Assembly (NCBI GenBank): GCA_964036195.1
Contig: OZ038456.1
Location: forward strand, 25,397,792 to 25,461,791
Length of the DNA: 64,000 bases
From: Sphaerolaimus hirsutus
Taxonomy: Eukaryota; Nematoda; Chromadorea; Monhysterida; Sphaerolaimidae
Reading direction: 5' to 3'
Of this stretch, positions 30,607 through 40,812 are shown one piece after another. The notes beneath the pieces were generated by a model. It did not search any database. It saw nothing but the letters and a program-made list of their open reading frames with translations, and was not told where the DNA came from. Each line of letters opens with the position of its first letter. Position 1 is the first letter of the stretch. The position numbers and the translations under genes were made by a program.

Positions 30607-30981
30607 CAATTGAAAAAAATTATCACAGCACTAATTATGGTTCAATATTAACCATTTCTTCTGAGTATGTGATGTTTTTCATATGAACAAGAGTGGACAC
30701 ATCATTTATGAGAAAAAAGTCTGTCTTACCATGGATTTGTGTATGGCAATTGCAACGTTTTTTGCATCTCATTTTATGTTATGTGGTCAGTTGAAGGTTG
30801 TTTGTATTTTATTTGTATTAACACAAATTAAACATACTAAATATATTATTGGAAAACTGGAATGGAGTATTAATTAGTGAAATAGTCACTAAAAATGTAA
30901 CGAGTTCAGTTGACACTGACTAGGTATGACACTATTAAAACTGTAGCACTAATAATAAACTAGTTCCTCCTTAATAATTAC
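30607..30981. other. Unassigned AT-rich flank
   Basis: Sequence beyond the acceptor-like site, intron-like in composition. No repeat or coding signature recognised. Confidence 0.4.
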
Positions 30982-31230
30982 TATACTCCGGTTACTTTAC
31001 ACCTTGCACGCGTGGTTCCCGCTGGAAGTGTGCCAATGATGGTTAACACATGCGAGTTTCATAAAAAGATGACACAATCGATTCTTGTTATAATGTTGTT
31101 CATTAACATATTCACATCGATGAATTTTTTTCATCTTTTTACCAATACGCATGATTTAATAATCATTGACACGCTTCCAACATGAGACATAAATCAGTGC
31201 GAGGGCAGAGTATCATATCCGCCGAGTATA
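30982..31230. repeat. TATACTCCGG...CCGCCGAGTATA element, copy 2
   Basis: TATACTCCGGTTACTTTACA to ATATCCGCCGAGTATA, with CGCTGGAAGTGTGCC mirrored by GACACGCTTCC. The order is the same as 2799-3036, about 90% alike by eye. Confidence 0.65.
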
Positions 31231-31341
31231 CCATATCAGCACTGGGTCTTTGTCTAATAAGTAGAACTTCAATTAGGTGGGGGCAGGATTTGGGGCTTGC
31301 TTAGTCTCCTAACAAACATAATTATGCTCAATGCCTCCAAA

Positions 31342-31676
31342 CACAGCAAAAAATGGGTGTGCGATGGGTCGGGAAGCGGGCGTCGCGCTTCCACACGCTT
31401 CACCAAATATCTTGAAATTTGTGGTGAAGTGTTATCCACACGCTTCACGTGCTTCCAAAAATGTGGAAGACACTTCACGCTGCTTGGCGCTTCCACACGC
31501 TCCACACACATATACATTTGCGAGCCAGGACTATGTTATGAAGGGTGAAGTGCTTTCACAAAGATTTCGTGAAGCGCGTGGAAGCGCATACCAGGTTAGT
31601 GAAGCGTCGGGAAGCGTCGGCGTGAAGACACTTCAGGACGCTTCACCGCGCATCCAAACACCTATTTTTCGCTGTG
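31342..31676. mobile_element. CACAGCAAAAAATG element with GAAGCG repeats, copy 2
   Basis: The left end CACAGCAAAAAATGGGTGTG and right end CACCTATTTTTCGCTGTG are inverted. The body is GTGAAGCG/CGCTTCAC and GGAAGCG units as at 7031-7408. Flanking bases do not show a clear duplication. Bases 31677-32054 are unassigned. Confidence 0.7.
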
Positions 31677-32054
31677 AAACTAAACTAAATATGATCTATG
31701 CCTCCTCCTGTCCTCCTAACTAACAGTCAGATTGTGATGTGAACCAGACAGCCAAATTTCACAGTTCCATCAACATGTAACCATTTCTTCATCAATAAAA
31801 AAAACCCTTCACAGCTGCAAATTATCGATGTGTGAACTGGGAGGCAGATGTAAGGAAAGTGGCGTATTCCCATGGATTCTGCTGGCTGACCACAACCAAC
31901 ACGGACACCTGGCCCAACCTTTACAAATCCAGTGGTAAGCACTGTTGTTAAAATGTACACTCCTGGAAATATGTCTTTACATTCCTGGCAGAGTTGTCCA
32001 AAGTACTGTACTTTTCTCAAAGTAAACGTAAAGTATTTTTAATCTACTCACAGC

Positions 32055-32470
32055 CAACGATGGAAAAAAAACAGAAATTGAACACGGAAACTCATTGAGT
32101 TTCTGTGTTTTTGTTTTACACAGAAACATGAAACTCACAAATTTTGAAAAACTCAAAACTCAAAAGAGTTTTTTTGGAGAATACAGAAACACGGAAACAC
32201 AGAAAAGTTTTTTGAGTTTGTTTTTTCAGCGAAGTGGTTGAGTGCACCTGAATTCAGTAAAACTAAACAAGATAGGATATGCATGTATAGTATGTAAATA
32301 AATATGTACACAATGTATTCCTCTTTTATGGTGAAACAAAAGCGAACTTAAAGATGGCATGCACATCTCCTGGTGGATTTGACAATTTAGGTTTTGACGT
32401 GTTTTTAAGTATTGTTGTAGTTCAAATCAATTCCATAGTCTTCCATATGGTGCACATTCATTGAAAAATT
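32055..32470. repeat. CAACGATGG hAT-type element, truncated copy
   Basis: It begins CAACGATGGAAAAAAAACAG and carries CACGGAAACTCATTGAGTTT and AACTCAAAAGAGTTTTTTTG hairpin shoulders, as in 15651-16422. The interior CATGCACATCTCCTGGTGGA matches both other copies. The far terminus is missing; the element stops about where the next repeat (32505) begins. Confidence 0.65.
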
Positions 32471-32504
32471 TTTGAGTATTGCGTAAATTGTCATTTCGGC
32501 AGAT

Positions 32505-32775
32505 TTTGTGGATGCTGATCAGGCTGTCCGGGAGGGGCACATACAAACTGGGGTACACTGGGCACATACAAATTTGCATGTGCCCAAACTTGGAAACATA
32601 CATTCTGTTTACAGTTTGTATGTGCCCAAACTACCAGGCACATGCATGTTTGTATGTTCCCGCGGCTGGGCACATGCATGCGCGTGCGCGCGTGTACGTT
32701 TCCAATACGCGGGCACATACAATTTTTTAGAACTCTGTATGTTCCCCATCGCGGGCACATACATATTTGGAGAAA
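32505..32775. repeat. GGGCACATACA repeat array, copy 1
   Basis: Roughly 28-bp units alternating GGGCACATACAAA and GTATGTGCCCAAAC, with GGAAACATACA variants in both orientations, begin with GCTGTCCGGGAGGGGCACAT. The 38318-38605 region carries the mirror image ending in GTGCCCCTCCCGGACAGC. Both are therefore copies of one hairpin-forming element. Confidence 0.65.
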
Positions 32776-33110
32776 AAAAATTTTAGGTAAAGAAAAAACG
32801 GCATATCAGCGGGCGCCTAAATTCACGTTGTATTTATCATTCTCTAGGTAAATGAATGTGCATGAATGTGCAACAAGGCGAATACAACATAATGATTGCA
32901 AATTACTGTGTGTTAATTGGCAATAATTAAATTAATGATAAACACACATTTTGGAGTTTGGAGTGTTTGCCTCCAAGGCGCCGCACCACTGTGAACTCAT
33001 TCCATGTACAGTTGTAAAGTAGTATTTATGATGAGTGCCAATAATTTTTTCAAAGTAACCTAGATTTATCAAACCGCATGCCTTTTCAACTACATCCGAA
33101 TGCACCATTG
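32776..33110. other. Unassigned stretch
   Basis: GTGTTTGCCTCCAAGGCGCC near 32961 is echoed as GTGTTTGCCGCCACCGCGCC near 33318 in direct orientation. Otherwise nothing is recognised. Confidence 0.4.
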
Positions 33111-33169
33111 ATTCACAGAGCGATGCGACAACCTGGCGGCAAACACAAAGGTGCCGCCGAGTTACCGTG

Positions 33170-33296
33170 CAGCTCTGTGAACGTGCAGCAGCTACTTGCA
33201 GCCAGCGCGACAGTGCTCAAACTCGTACAGACTCATACATGTTTTCAGCGCCATTGCGCTGGCTGCAGTAGCTACTGCAGGTTCACAGAGCCGCGC
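33170..33296. repeat. Inverted repeat around GCAGCTACTTGCAGCCAGCG
   Basis: AGCTCTGTGAACGTGCAGCA and TTGCAGCCAGCGCGACAG on the left mirror CGCTGGCTGCAGTAGCTACT and GCAGGTTCACAGAGC on the right. GC-rich and short-looped; not coding. Confidence 0.55.
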
Positions 33297-33427
33297 GGCA
33301 ACACGGTGATTACTTTGTGTTTGCCGCCACCGCGCCGCACCACTGTGTGAAATTGCGGCCGATATTCCGCAATTGTATCGTACTCCCTGCTACTCCCATC
33401 ACGGTGGCTGCTTTGTCATGGAAATTC

Positions 33428-34713
33428 ATGACTCTGTGAAATTTGCATATGCAATTATCTGTCGATTAACAGATTCCTAATTATCCAGCTCACATGCGCT
33501 TATAATTAGAAATCTGCACATTGACATAATTGACAGCCATAATTGAGCATGCATTCTTTGATCATGCGGGCAGATTTCAAGTTATCAGCGCGTGTCAGCT
33601 GGATAATTAGAAATCTGTTAATCGACAGCAGGGTTGGTTTTATAAAAATCATTTGTATACAAATTGTATAAAAATTGTATAAAAATGTATTTTATTTGTA
33701 TTTTATTCTTGTTTCATTTTATTTTATTTTATTTTATTCCAAAATCATAATAAAATAATAAAATGGAACCATTTTACAAAAATTTTACAAAAATGTACAG
33801 AAATTTTACAAAAAATCAGAATCTTGCATGCAAGGCCAGAAAAACTTAATGATTAGACCTAAACATGAAAAATGGGTGACAAATCTTTCCATTACTTTGC
33901 AGAACTTACATGCAGTAGGTAGTTGCATGCAATAGGTAGCAAATGTATAGTAAGAATTATTGATAACAATGGTTTGCATTTTCAGTAGAAGGAGTACTGG
34001 AGTGTGCGGGGACATTTGTAAAATGTCATGCAAAGTGTCAATTGTCATGATGAATGTAAAGTAAAGAGTCAATTGACATCTCAAATGTTAAACAAAGTGT
34101 CAATTGTCATGATAAATGTCATGCAGTGTCAATTGTGTATCCGAATCTTGTGTTTTTGTATCCAAATCTTATGTTTTTTGTATCCAGATCTTTTTTTTTG
34201 GTATCCAAATGTTGACATAAGATTTGGATACAAAACCAACAATAAGATTTGGATACAAAACCAACAACAAGATTTGGATACAAAACAAGATTTGAATACA
34301 ATTTGCTTGACGGTTGCCACTTTAATTGTTATTTGTCATGACAATTGACACTTTACTTAACATTTGTCATGACAAATGATGCTTTGCATGACATTTCATA
34401 TGACATTTGACACTTTACAGGGCTTGGGACTGATCCAGCTCCATGGATAAACATGTTGAACCACAAGCAAGAAAAGAGATTTTTTTACAAAAATTATGAA
34501 TTTTTATACAATTTTTACAAAAATATGAATTTGTATACAATTTTACAAAAATTCGAATTTTTATACAATTTTTATTTTTATTTTGAAATTTTCCATTTTA
34601 TTTTATTTTATTCTCAAATTTTCCATTTTATTTTTATTTTATTTTTATTTTTTTCTGAGATTTTGCCAACCCTGATCGACAGATAATTGCATATGCAAAT
34701 TTCACAGAGTCAT
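33428..34713. mobile_element. ATGACTCTGTGAAATTTGCA palindromic element, split by a hAT insertion
   Basis: ATGACTCTGTGAAATTTGCA and TATGCAATTATCTGTCGATT on the left are mirrored on the right by ATAATTGCATATGCAAATTT and CACAGAGTCAT (34683-34713). The right arm is interrupted at ATCGACAG by the 33629-34674 insertion. Inner dyads such as TAATTATCCAGCT/AGCTGGATAATTA show that most of the original element was a long hairpin. Host TSD not found. Confidence 0.7.
33629..34674. mobile_element. hAT-type CAGGGTTGG element, copy 3
   Basis: CAGGGTTGGTTTTATAAAAA and TTTTGCCAACCCTG are flanked by a perfect TSD ATCGACAG (33621-33628; 34675-34682). The internal layout is the same as 5937-6953, including the TGTCATGACAAATGT/GTATCCAAATCTTATG hairpin. 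Confidence 0.92.
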
Positions 34714-34790
34714 ACTATTGGAAGTGCCGTACTATTGGAAGTTCCGTTTTATTGGAGGTATGCCGTTCTATTAGAAGAAATGAGGTACCC
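34714..34790. repeat. TTCTATTAGAAG-type MITE fragment
   Basis: ACTATTGGAAGTGCCGT, TATTGGAAGTTCCGTT and GTTCTATTAGAAGAAATGAG resemble the right shoulder of the 5367-8794 element. The terminus (GAGGTA) is altered. Bases 34791-35361 show only a partial CAGAGTTG-type terminus at 35123 and ATTATGGAAACATT(T/C)GC triplicate units near 35200-35260. Confidence 0.45.
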
Positions 34791-35361
34791 AAATGCGTTG
34801 TGCTCTTAAGATCTTAAAACATCCGAACTGAATCCCGAATACAAAATCTCGAGTCTGCAGCATAATCCAAGTGTGCATAATCCACACAGGCATAATCCAA
34901 GCACAAAATGGGGCATAATCCAAGCAGTGCAGCAAAATTTCAAAATGCGAATGCAGCTCTATGAACATGCCGACGCCACGCGATGGCGCTAAGCACATGC
35001 ACTTGTGGCCGCTGTCTTTAATGGTCTGCATATGTTCAGTGCAATTTTACTGGACATTTTACATTGAACTTTTGACACTTTCGACATTCAACTGAGTTAA
35101 GTCCATTGCATGTAAAAAAATGCAGAGTTGTTAAACGTACTGAACGTTTTTCAAAGTAAACGTAAATGTAAAGTCAAAAGTAATGTAAAATGGCAAAACA
35201 TTATGGAAACATTCGCAAAACATTATGGAAACATTTGCAAAACATTATGGAAACATTTGCTGAAACAAAGCAGCCAAAAACAGAATATTTTAAGTGAAAT
35301 AACGCCGATCGCTTTGTTTCACCCAAGCGGAGTAACTCTTATTTTTGGCACGCGATTTCCC

Positions 35362-36257
35362 CAGAGTTGTAAAAACGTATTTACGTTTACCCGAAATACC
35401 CGGTTATTCGGGTATTTATACTTACGTTTACGTTTACGTTTTCCAAAAATACCATTACGTTTTGTTACGTTTTCCCCACCAAAATACCCGGGTACTGGGG
35501 AAAACGTAAAAAACTTGTGATCATTCACACATGCACATGTTCAAATGGGCCGCACCACCTGCAGCCAACAATATTCTTGTGTTTTTGCATAAACGTAAAT
35601 ATTTAACATAAACGTAAAAAGTGACTGCACGCTTGCACTTAACCATGGAATACTGAGTAGATATTCATAAATGTGTTCAAATGCTGAACACTTTTTATTT
35701 GTTTGTGTAGCCTTGTCATTATAATTTTTTTGTGATGAATTCTGACGACGCACTTGCAACAACTGTGCAAAGCACACGTTTTGAAACTGGCAGGGCGAGT
35801 GCAAGCTCTGGTGCCAATCCCAGACTCTGTAAGATGCCCTGTAAAATGTAAAATTTCATGCAAATGTCAAAACATATGTAAAATGCTCAGCAAAATGGCA
35901 AAGATTTGCCACCTCCCAGGGCATTTTGCATGACTTTAGACACTTTGCACGTCATTTGACATTCTCAAGGCATTTTACAGGGTCTGGGACTCCCCCATAA
36001 TCACCAGCGTAGTTGGATTTCGCCACACATAAAACAGAAAGTGGTGCAGATGGAGCGATTTACCCATCTACGGGTATTTTCCAAAGCACAATGGCAAATA
36101 CTGTGTGTAAGTAAAAATTTTACGTTTACATTTCTTTTTACGTATTCCTTGGTATTTTAAAAATACCTTACGTTTTAGTATTTATACTTTTGATTTGGAA
36201 AAGGTATTTACGTTTACGTTTACGTTTTCCAAAAATACCAGTATTTGCACAACTCTG
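35362..36257. mobile_element. hAT-type CAGAGTTG element, copy with perfect TSD
   Basis: CAGAGTTGTAAAAACGTATT and AATACCAGTATTTGCACAAC then TCTG are bordered by the 8-bp TSD GATTTCCC (35354-35361; 36258-36265). The shoulders are TTTACGTTTACG and AAATACCCGGGTA units. The interior carries a short open frame starting ATGAATTCTGACGACGC (35725 region) that resembles the start found at 58631 in the copy 56367-58878. It may be a relic of the element's own gene. Confidence 0.9.
35819..35988. mobile_element. CCCAGACTCTGTAAGATG hairpin element inside the hAT copy
   Basis: CCCAGACTCTGTAAGATGCC at the left mirrors TTTTACAGGGTCTGGG at the right, with GTCAAAACATATGTAAAATG and GACATTCTCAAGGC shoulders. Again CT/GTAAGA falls at the junction with an open frame (QQLCKAHVLKLAGRVQALVP). 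It supports an insertion preference or an intron role for this family. Confidence 0.7.
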
Positions 36258-36265
36258 GATTTCCC

Positions 36266-37624
36266 AACCCACCCATTCCAATCTGATAACAAATTTCACA
36301 CCACAAAATCAGCACAGACAATTGATCAGATGTATAATTGTGGTGTGGATTGCTAAAAGTCGATAAACGGCTGCCAATTGGGTTGTTTTGTGTACAGTGT
36401 GGCCCATAAATGTATTTAAAAAATTGCTGACACTGGTACTTTCCCAAGTAACATTGCAAAATCTCAGAAGATTAATATCATTTTAATATCCAAAAATATA
36501 ATAAAAATCTTGGGTATTTATGTATTTTTTCACGTTTTCCATAGCGATTTCTTTATATTCTCTCTGCATTTTTCAGAAATATTTTATCGAAATAGAGAGA
36601 TTTCCAGAGATAATATTTGATTATATTTTCTCAAAGTCACCCATTTTTTGAAATGCTATTCCCAATAATTATTTTCAGAAAAATATCCACTGAATTATTT
36701 TATATTTAAATGCAAGAATGCTAGAAGAAATGTGCAGTCAGTGCACAATACTACAAGTGATACCTTTCCATAGCAAGTTTTCCCTTGTCATCTTTGGAGA
36801 AAAATACAAAAAATATTCCTTTTAAATTTTTGATCCACATCACATTGCAGTATTGTCTACACTAAAGTAGAGTATTGCATCTACTTAACAGTATTGAAAA
36901 ACGCATAATATGTCAAACAGAGTCCAAATTCGTAATATCAGTGGGCCACCCTGTAACAATTCTAGCTACCCATGTGTTTGTGTACATGGGAATATAAATA
37001 TTCAGTTGGCATGTAAACTGCATTGCATGGTGCATTTCCATGGTGGTGCAATGTAGAAATAAGCATGCGCATTCAACTTTACCAAATCAAAATCAAGTAA
37101 AATGGGTTATGAAATTAAATTTATCAAATTAGATTATATAGAAAAGATGCAATTTGACAGTTAAATGATAATCTATATAATGCATACTTGTAATACATCT
37201 TGTTAAAATGCAAAACGTTTTGTTAAGATACATTTGAAGTTGCAAACAACTGGCATTTCAATAAAAAAAATTTGAGTCACATGTATTCATCAGAACAAAA
37301 AAGGCTCAAAATGCAAATAAAGCATTATGTTGCTATACTGAGTGGAGAAAAACTTTCCACGGAATCGTACCATAATTAAATGAATAAAATCATGTGATAA
37401 ATTTTGTAAAAAATATTTCATAGTAAAAATGGAATATTATGATGAAAAAAGTGTATAAATTTTGGTTCATCAGTCGGATGGGTTATGATAGGCTTCCACA
37501 TGAAGTGTAATGTCCACCGAGTATATTTCCGTGTAAAATGTCAAACCAACAAAAAAAGAAAATATTATATTACTGAGGTTTTGACTTTTTGCATGGCATT
37601 TGACAAATTTGTATGACATCTGAC
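36266..37624. other. Unassigned AT-rich stretch (1.36 kb)
   Basis: No ORF with protein-like composition, no TE terminus. TGTCCACCGAGTATATTTCC at about 37511 is a right terminus of the TAAACTCGGC/TATACTCGG superfamily. GATGAAAAAAGTGTATAAAT before it matches 12270-12290, so a decayed element ends here. Confidence 0.4.
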
Positions 37625-37946
37625 TGGTGATGTGAAAAGCGCCAGAACTTTGGCGCTAAGTGCCAAAAGTGCCATGGCGCTTTTCCAACGCCAAGCGCCA
37701 ATGGCGCCAGAGCAAAATGGCGCCAAGCACCAGAAGCGCCATGGCGCTTTTTGCTTTGGCGCAAGTGCCAAGCGCCAGCGCCAGGCATTTTGTTCCTGGT
37801 CCCAGTCAAAAATAGCGCCATGGCGCTTTTCATGGGCATGGCGCCAAGCGAAACAGCAAAATAGCGACAAGTGCCAAAAGCGCCATGGCACTTTTTGTTT
37901 TGGCGCTAGCGCCAGGCACCAGCGCCATGGCGCTTTTACATCACTA
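37625..37946. mobile_element. GGCGCC-hairpin hAT-type element, long copy
   Basis: TGGTGATGTGAAAAGCGCCA at the left and CGCTTTTACATCACTA at the right are inverted. Between them lie about fifteen GCGCCA/TGGCGC units including CCATGGCGCTTTT. The 8-mers CATCTGAC and GTCCTTTA do not match, so the TSD is lost. Confidence 0.75.
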
Positions 37947-38317
37947 GTCCTTTACACTTTACCTACGGGGGTGCGGAAATGCGAGAATGTTGCATTATCT
38001 ATCAGCATCATTATCGTTGCTCGCAATAGTTATGAAAAAACCGGGTGCTTGATTCACAGATAAATGCATTGATGGATTAATTACAACGTTTACAGCTTGG
38101 CAGGTGAAACGTAAAATGAAATGTCATGAAACTGATCTATATTTTCATGTATATGGCCCACACATGATCCAAATGAACACGTTGCAACATGATCCACTGC
38201 AGATTAATGTGGCTGCACAAATATCTTGTGCAAACAAAAACGGTGATTGGTCAGCACGTTCATGCGACAATTACCGTAAAATTAAAGTGACCCTAATTGA
38301 TTTTCAGCGGCAAATAC

Positions 38318-38605
38318 GGTGCATGTTCCCCGATTTGGAAACATGCAAATTTTGAAGAGCTTGTATGTTCCCCAAACTGGGCACATACACGTTTTTCTGA
38401 AATGTATGTGCCCGAAATCATGGGGAACATACACGCGTGTATGTTTCCAAGCGCGGGCACATGCATTTTTTCAAAAGTTGCATGTGCCCAAAGCTGGAAA
38501 CATACATGCTTTTTATCACGTGCATGTTCCCAAATATGAGGCACATACATACGGGGCACATGCAGGGGCACATACGTATGTGCCCCTCCCGGACAGCCTG
38601 ATGCT
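38318..38605. repeat. GGGCACATACA repeat array, copy 2 (opposite orientation)
   Basis: GCATGTTCCCCGATTTGGAA to GTGCCCCTCCCGGACAGCCT. Units such as CAAACTGGGCACATACACG and GTATGTGCCCGAAATCATGG alternate in sense. It is the mirror of 32505-32775 with a matching CCGGACAGCCTGAT end. Bases 37947-38317 and 38606-38989 carry nothing assigned, apart from TTCTAACAACTG at 38880 (a possible CAGAGTTG-type end). Confidence 0.65.
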
Positions 38606-38989
38606 GATGTTGTGATGTGGATTAGCATTCGAAAAAATGACCAATTTTTTGGAAAATATATATAAATTTATCACTCAGAATTTTGAGAAAATATAAATAT
38701 TTTTAAATCTCTCTAGCTTTTCAGAAAATAGTATTGCTTTCACATTTTTCTGGGAAAAATAGTTTACTCACATCTACACCTGAGTACGAGTGAAAAAGTA
38801 TTTTCTGCTTTAGCATTTTCTGTACTCAGTGGTGAGTAAAAATACTTTAGATATACATATCCTTTCAAAAAGTTCAGTAATTCTAACAACTGTCATGGTA
38901 AAACAAGACTGCAAATGTGAATTGCATCACAAATTGACAAATGAAAATACCTAATGGATAGTGAAGGAAATGTTTTCAAATTCATGCAG

Positions 38990-39072
38990 GAATCCATCAC
39001 AAATATTTCAAGGGCCAGCTGGCTGTGCTGTCTGACCCAGATGTCAGGATTGCTGTGTGGCAAAAAATTATG
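38990..39072 (+). CDS. Host exon candidate A (HEAT-repeat-like)
   Basis: After the acceptor TTTTCAAATTCATGCAG (ending 38989), the frame reads IHHKYFKGQLAVLSDPDVRI and then AVWQKIM, followed by GTTGGT at 39073. LSDPDVRIAVW is typical of a HEAT/ARM helix pair (inference). It ends in phase 0, matching the phase-0 start of candidate B at 52093, across an intron now holding a BEL element. The donor GTTGGT is weak, and 27 codons are little evidence. Confidence 0.4.
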
Positions 39073-39361
39073 GTTGGTTAGGTAACATAATTTTTTGCCA
39101 TTTTGGAGTTGCATTTACTGTGGTCTGTGAATGCTATGACAGGGAAAGGCCCAGTGTGGATGTCCAACACAAATACTTCTGTTACATATTTCAGCACTGT
39201 TTGTTACCTGTTATCCATTGTGCCCATTGTGCCCATTGTTTGTTCCCTATTATATGTAATACCTTATCCATAGTGTGTGCTAACTTGCTATAACTTGCAA
39301 TTTGTTTATTGGCATTTTTTGCACTCACACCAGAATTAGGGGTTCATGTGTCAATGTATAA
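39073..39361. other. Intron-like stretch before MITE relic
   Basis: CATTGTGCCCATTGTGCCCATTGTTTG (39215-39241) is a short tandem repeat. Nothing else recognised. Confidence 0.4.
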
Positions 39362-39457
39362 AATTACCCCCCTCGAATAACCCCCCTCGAAATACCCCAC
39401 CTAAAAATTCCCACTCTGAAACAATATACCCCAGGTAGGTATTTCAAGGAAATACGG
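39362..39457. repeat. CCGTAT-family MITE relic hit by BEL
   Basis: ACCCCCCTCGAATAACCC to TATTTCAAGGAAATACGG. The right terminus is intact but its bordering TA reads TG, and BEL inserted exactly there: the pre-insertion site can be read as AAATACGGTGTAATATCC by comparing both flanks. The left half of the MITE is missing. Confidence 0.6.
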
Positions 39458-39459
39458 TG
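39455..39459. repeat. 5-bp TSD of complete BEL element (left)
   Basis: CGGTG here equals CGGTG at 52055-52059. Five bp is within the 4-6 bp known for LTR retrotransposon integrases. Confidence 0.9.
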
Positions 39460-40770
39460 TGTGATGAAGCCACCGAAGTCAGCGTCTTCTACCACCGAAT
39501 CCGGCTGCTTCAAGACCGTAGTGAGAAACGGCCTTTAGAGTGGTTGATTTCCCGTTGTTGCCGAACGTTCACTTGTCGACAGCCAAGTTGAGTTTATTTC
39601 GTAGTTGTGTGTTGAAAGGGGGGTTCGAATTGTTTCAGGTACTTTATTTCGATCAGATACAGCGTGTTACAAAAGCGCAAAGCCTAGCGAGCTTCCTAGT
39701 CGAAGTTTCTATCGCTAGCTTATTTTGTTCACTTGGGGTGGGTCCGCAGACTGAAGTAAAACTTCCAAAGTAGCTAAGACACGGAAATCATGTATAGAAA
39801 AACAGCTACAGTATTTTCCTAATACAAATACACAAATAAGTCATAAATGCAACAAATAAACACATCTAGCCGAAACAGTTGCCTTATACTGCGCGTGCAT
39901 ACATTCAAACAATTATGGTAAAGAAATACCAGGTACAAATTGGGCTAATAGAAAAACTATTAATCTTGAGAGGCGCGAAGTCGGCAAACTCGGCCGATTT
40001 ACTAATTTGCTTCAATTTGTCAGAAAACATTGACGCACATTGGAACTAATATGATAGGGTTAGGAAATTATAAATAGTGGTGCAAATGTTCCTAATGACG
40101 TAAATAGAACATGGTATATTCAACACAACAATAATAATCACTTCCTGAAAACGTATATTTCATAATTAACAAATTGGGACTTATTTGGAGTAAATGGGTA
40201 TTGTAATTGAGCAGGGTTTATAATATTCAGCTTGAGCAGGGTATTATAATTAATATCAAAGTAAAGATAATATAACTTATGAGCAGGGTTATAACAATTA
40301 TGCCTACGCGAAGGGCTTCGTAAATACATACAGTAAATGCTAGTTGCGCACAGGGCACTATTTCTCTATTAGGACGCTGGCCTAAGTAAATACGTAGCAC
40401 ATAAATATTTACAAGTTTTGACTTTCCCAACTTACAAGTAAACCATGTAAATGTATATATAATAATGATCAGAAAATTATGGCGAGTTGAATGAGCCTAA
40501 TTTCATATTAATACACCTAATAATAACTTATTTGACCTTTTAACCTAAACATTCCACATAAACCTATCAATAACTTATAGAGCACTTTCCTAATCAAATA
40601 TTCTCCATGGGTAAATAATATAGTGCAGGAAATACAATTTGATATTTTGCGTGGTAAATAAATATAGTGCATGAAAAGTAAAATAGTGCAAATAAGTAAA
40701 TATGCGAATATGAGCCTAATTATCAATTCTCTGTATTTCTTTATCCATCCATTTTGCCACGGTCAGCACA
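39460..40770 (-). repeat. 3' LTR of complete BEL element
   Basis: 1311 bp, TGTGATGAAG to GGTCAGCACA. It contains three GAGCAGGG(T)-centred subrepeats (about 40209-40290), shared with both other LTRs and possibly regulatory. On the element's strand it begins TGTGCTGACC and ends CTTCATCACA. Confidence 0.95.
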
Positions 40771-40812
40771 CTCCGGGCGGAAGAATTGCTGCACCCCGTT
40801 GTTGCAGCAACG
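40771..40812 (-). other. Spacer between stop codon and 3' LTR; atypical polypurine tract
   Basis: On the element strand the last bases before the LTR are TTCTTCCGCCCGGAG. A classical run of purines is not present here; only short purine stretches (GGAG; GGGG further in) exist. The same sequence, with one change, abuts the other copy's LTR, so it is conserved. Confidence 0.6.

Noticed and set aside
32640-32710. CATGCATGCGCGTGCGCGCGTG as a Z-DNA or origin element
   Set aside because: It is one degenerate unit of the GGGCACATAC array, and nothing else supports a functional role.
33078-33350. ORF over the GCAGCCAGCGC palindrome
   Set aside because: Derived from an inverted repeat; no domain and no splice context.
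32505-38605. CRISPR-like regular repeats in the GGGCACATAC arrays
   Set aside because: Units alternate orientation, spacers are not unique and there are no cas genes; the setting is eukaryotic.
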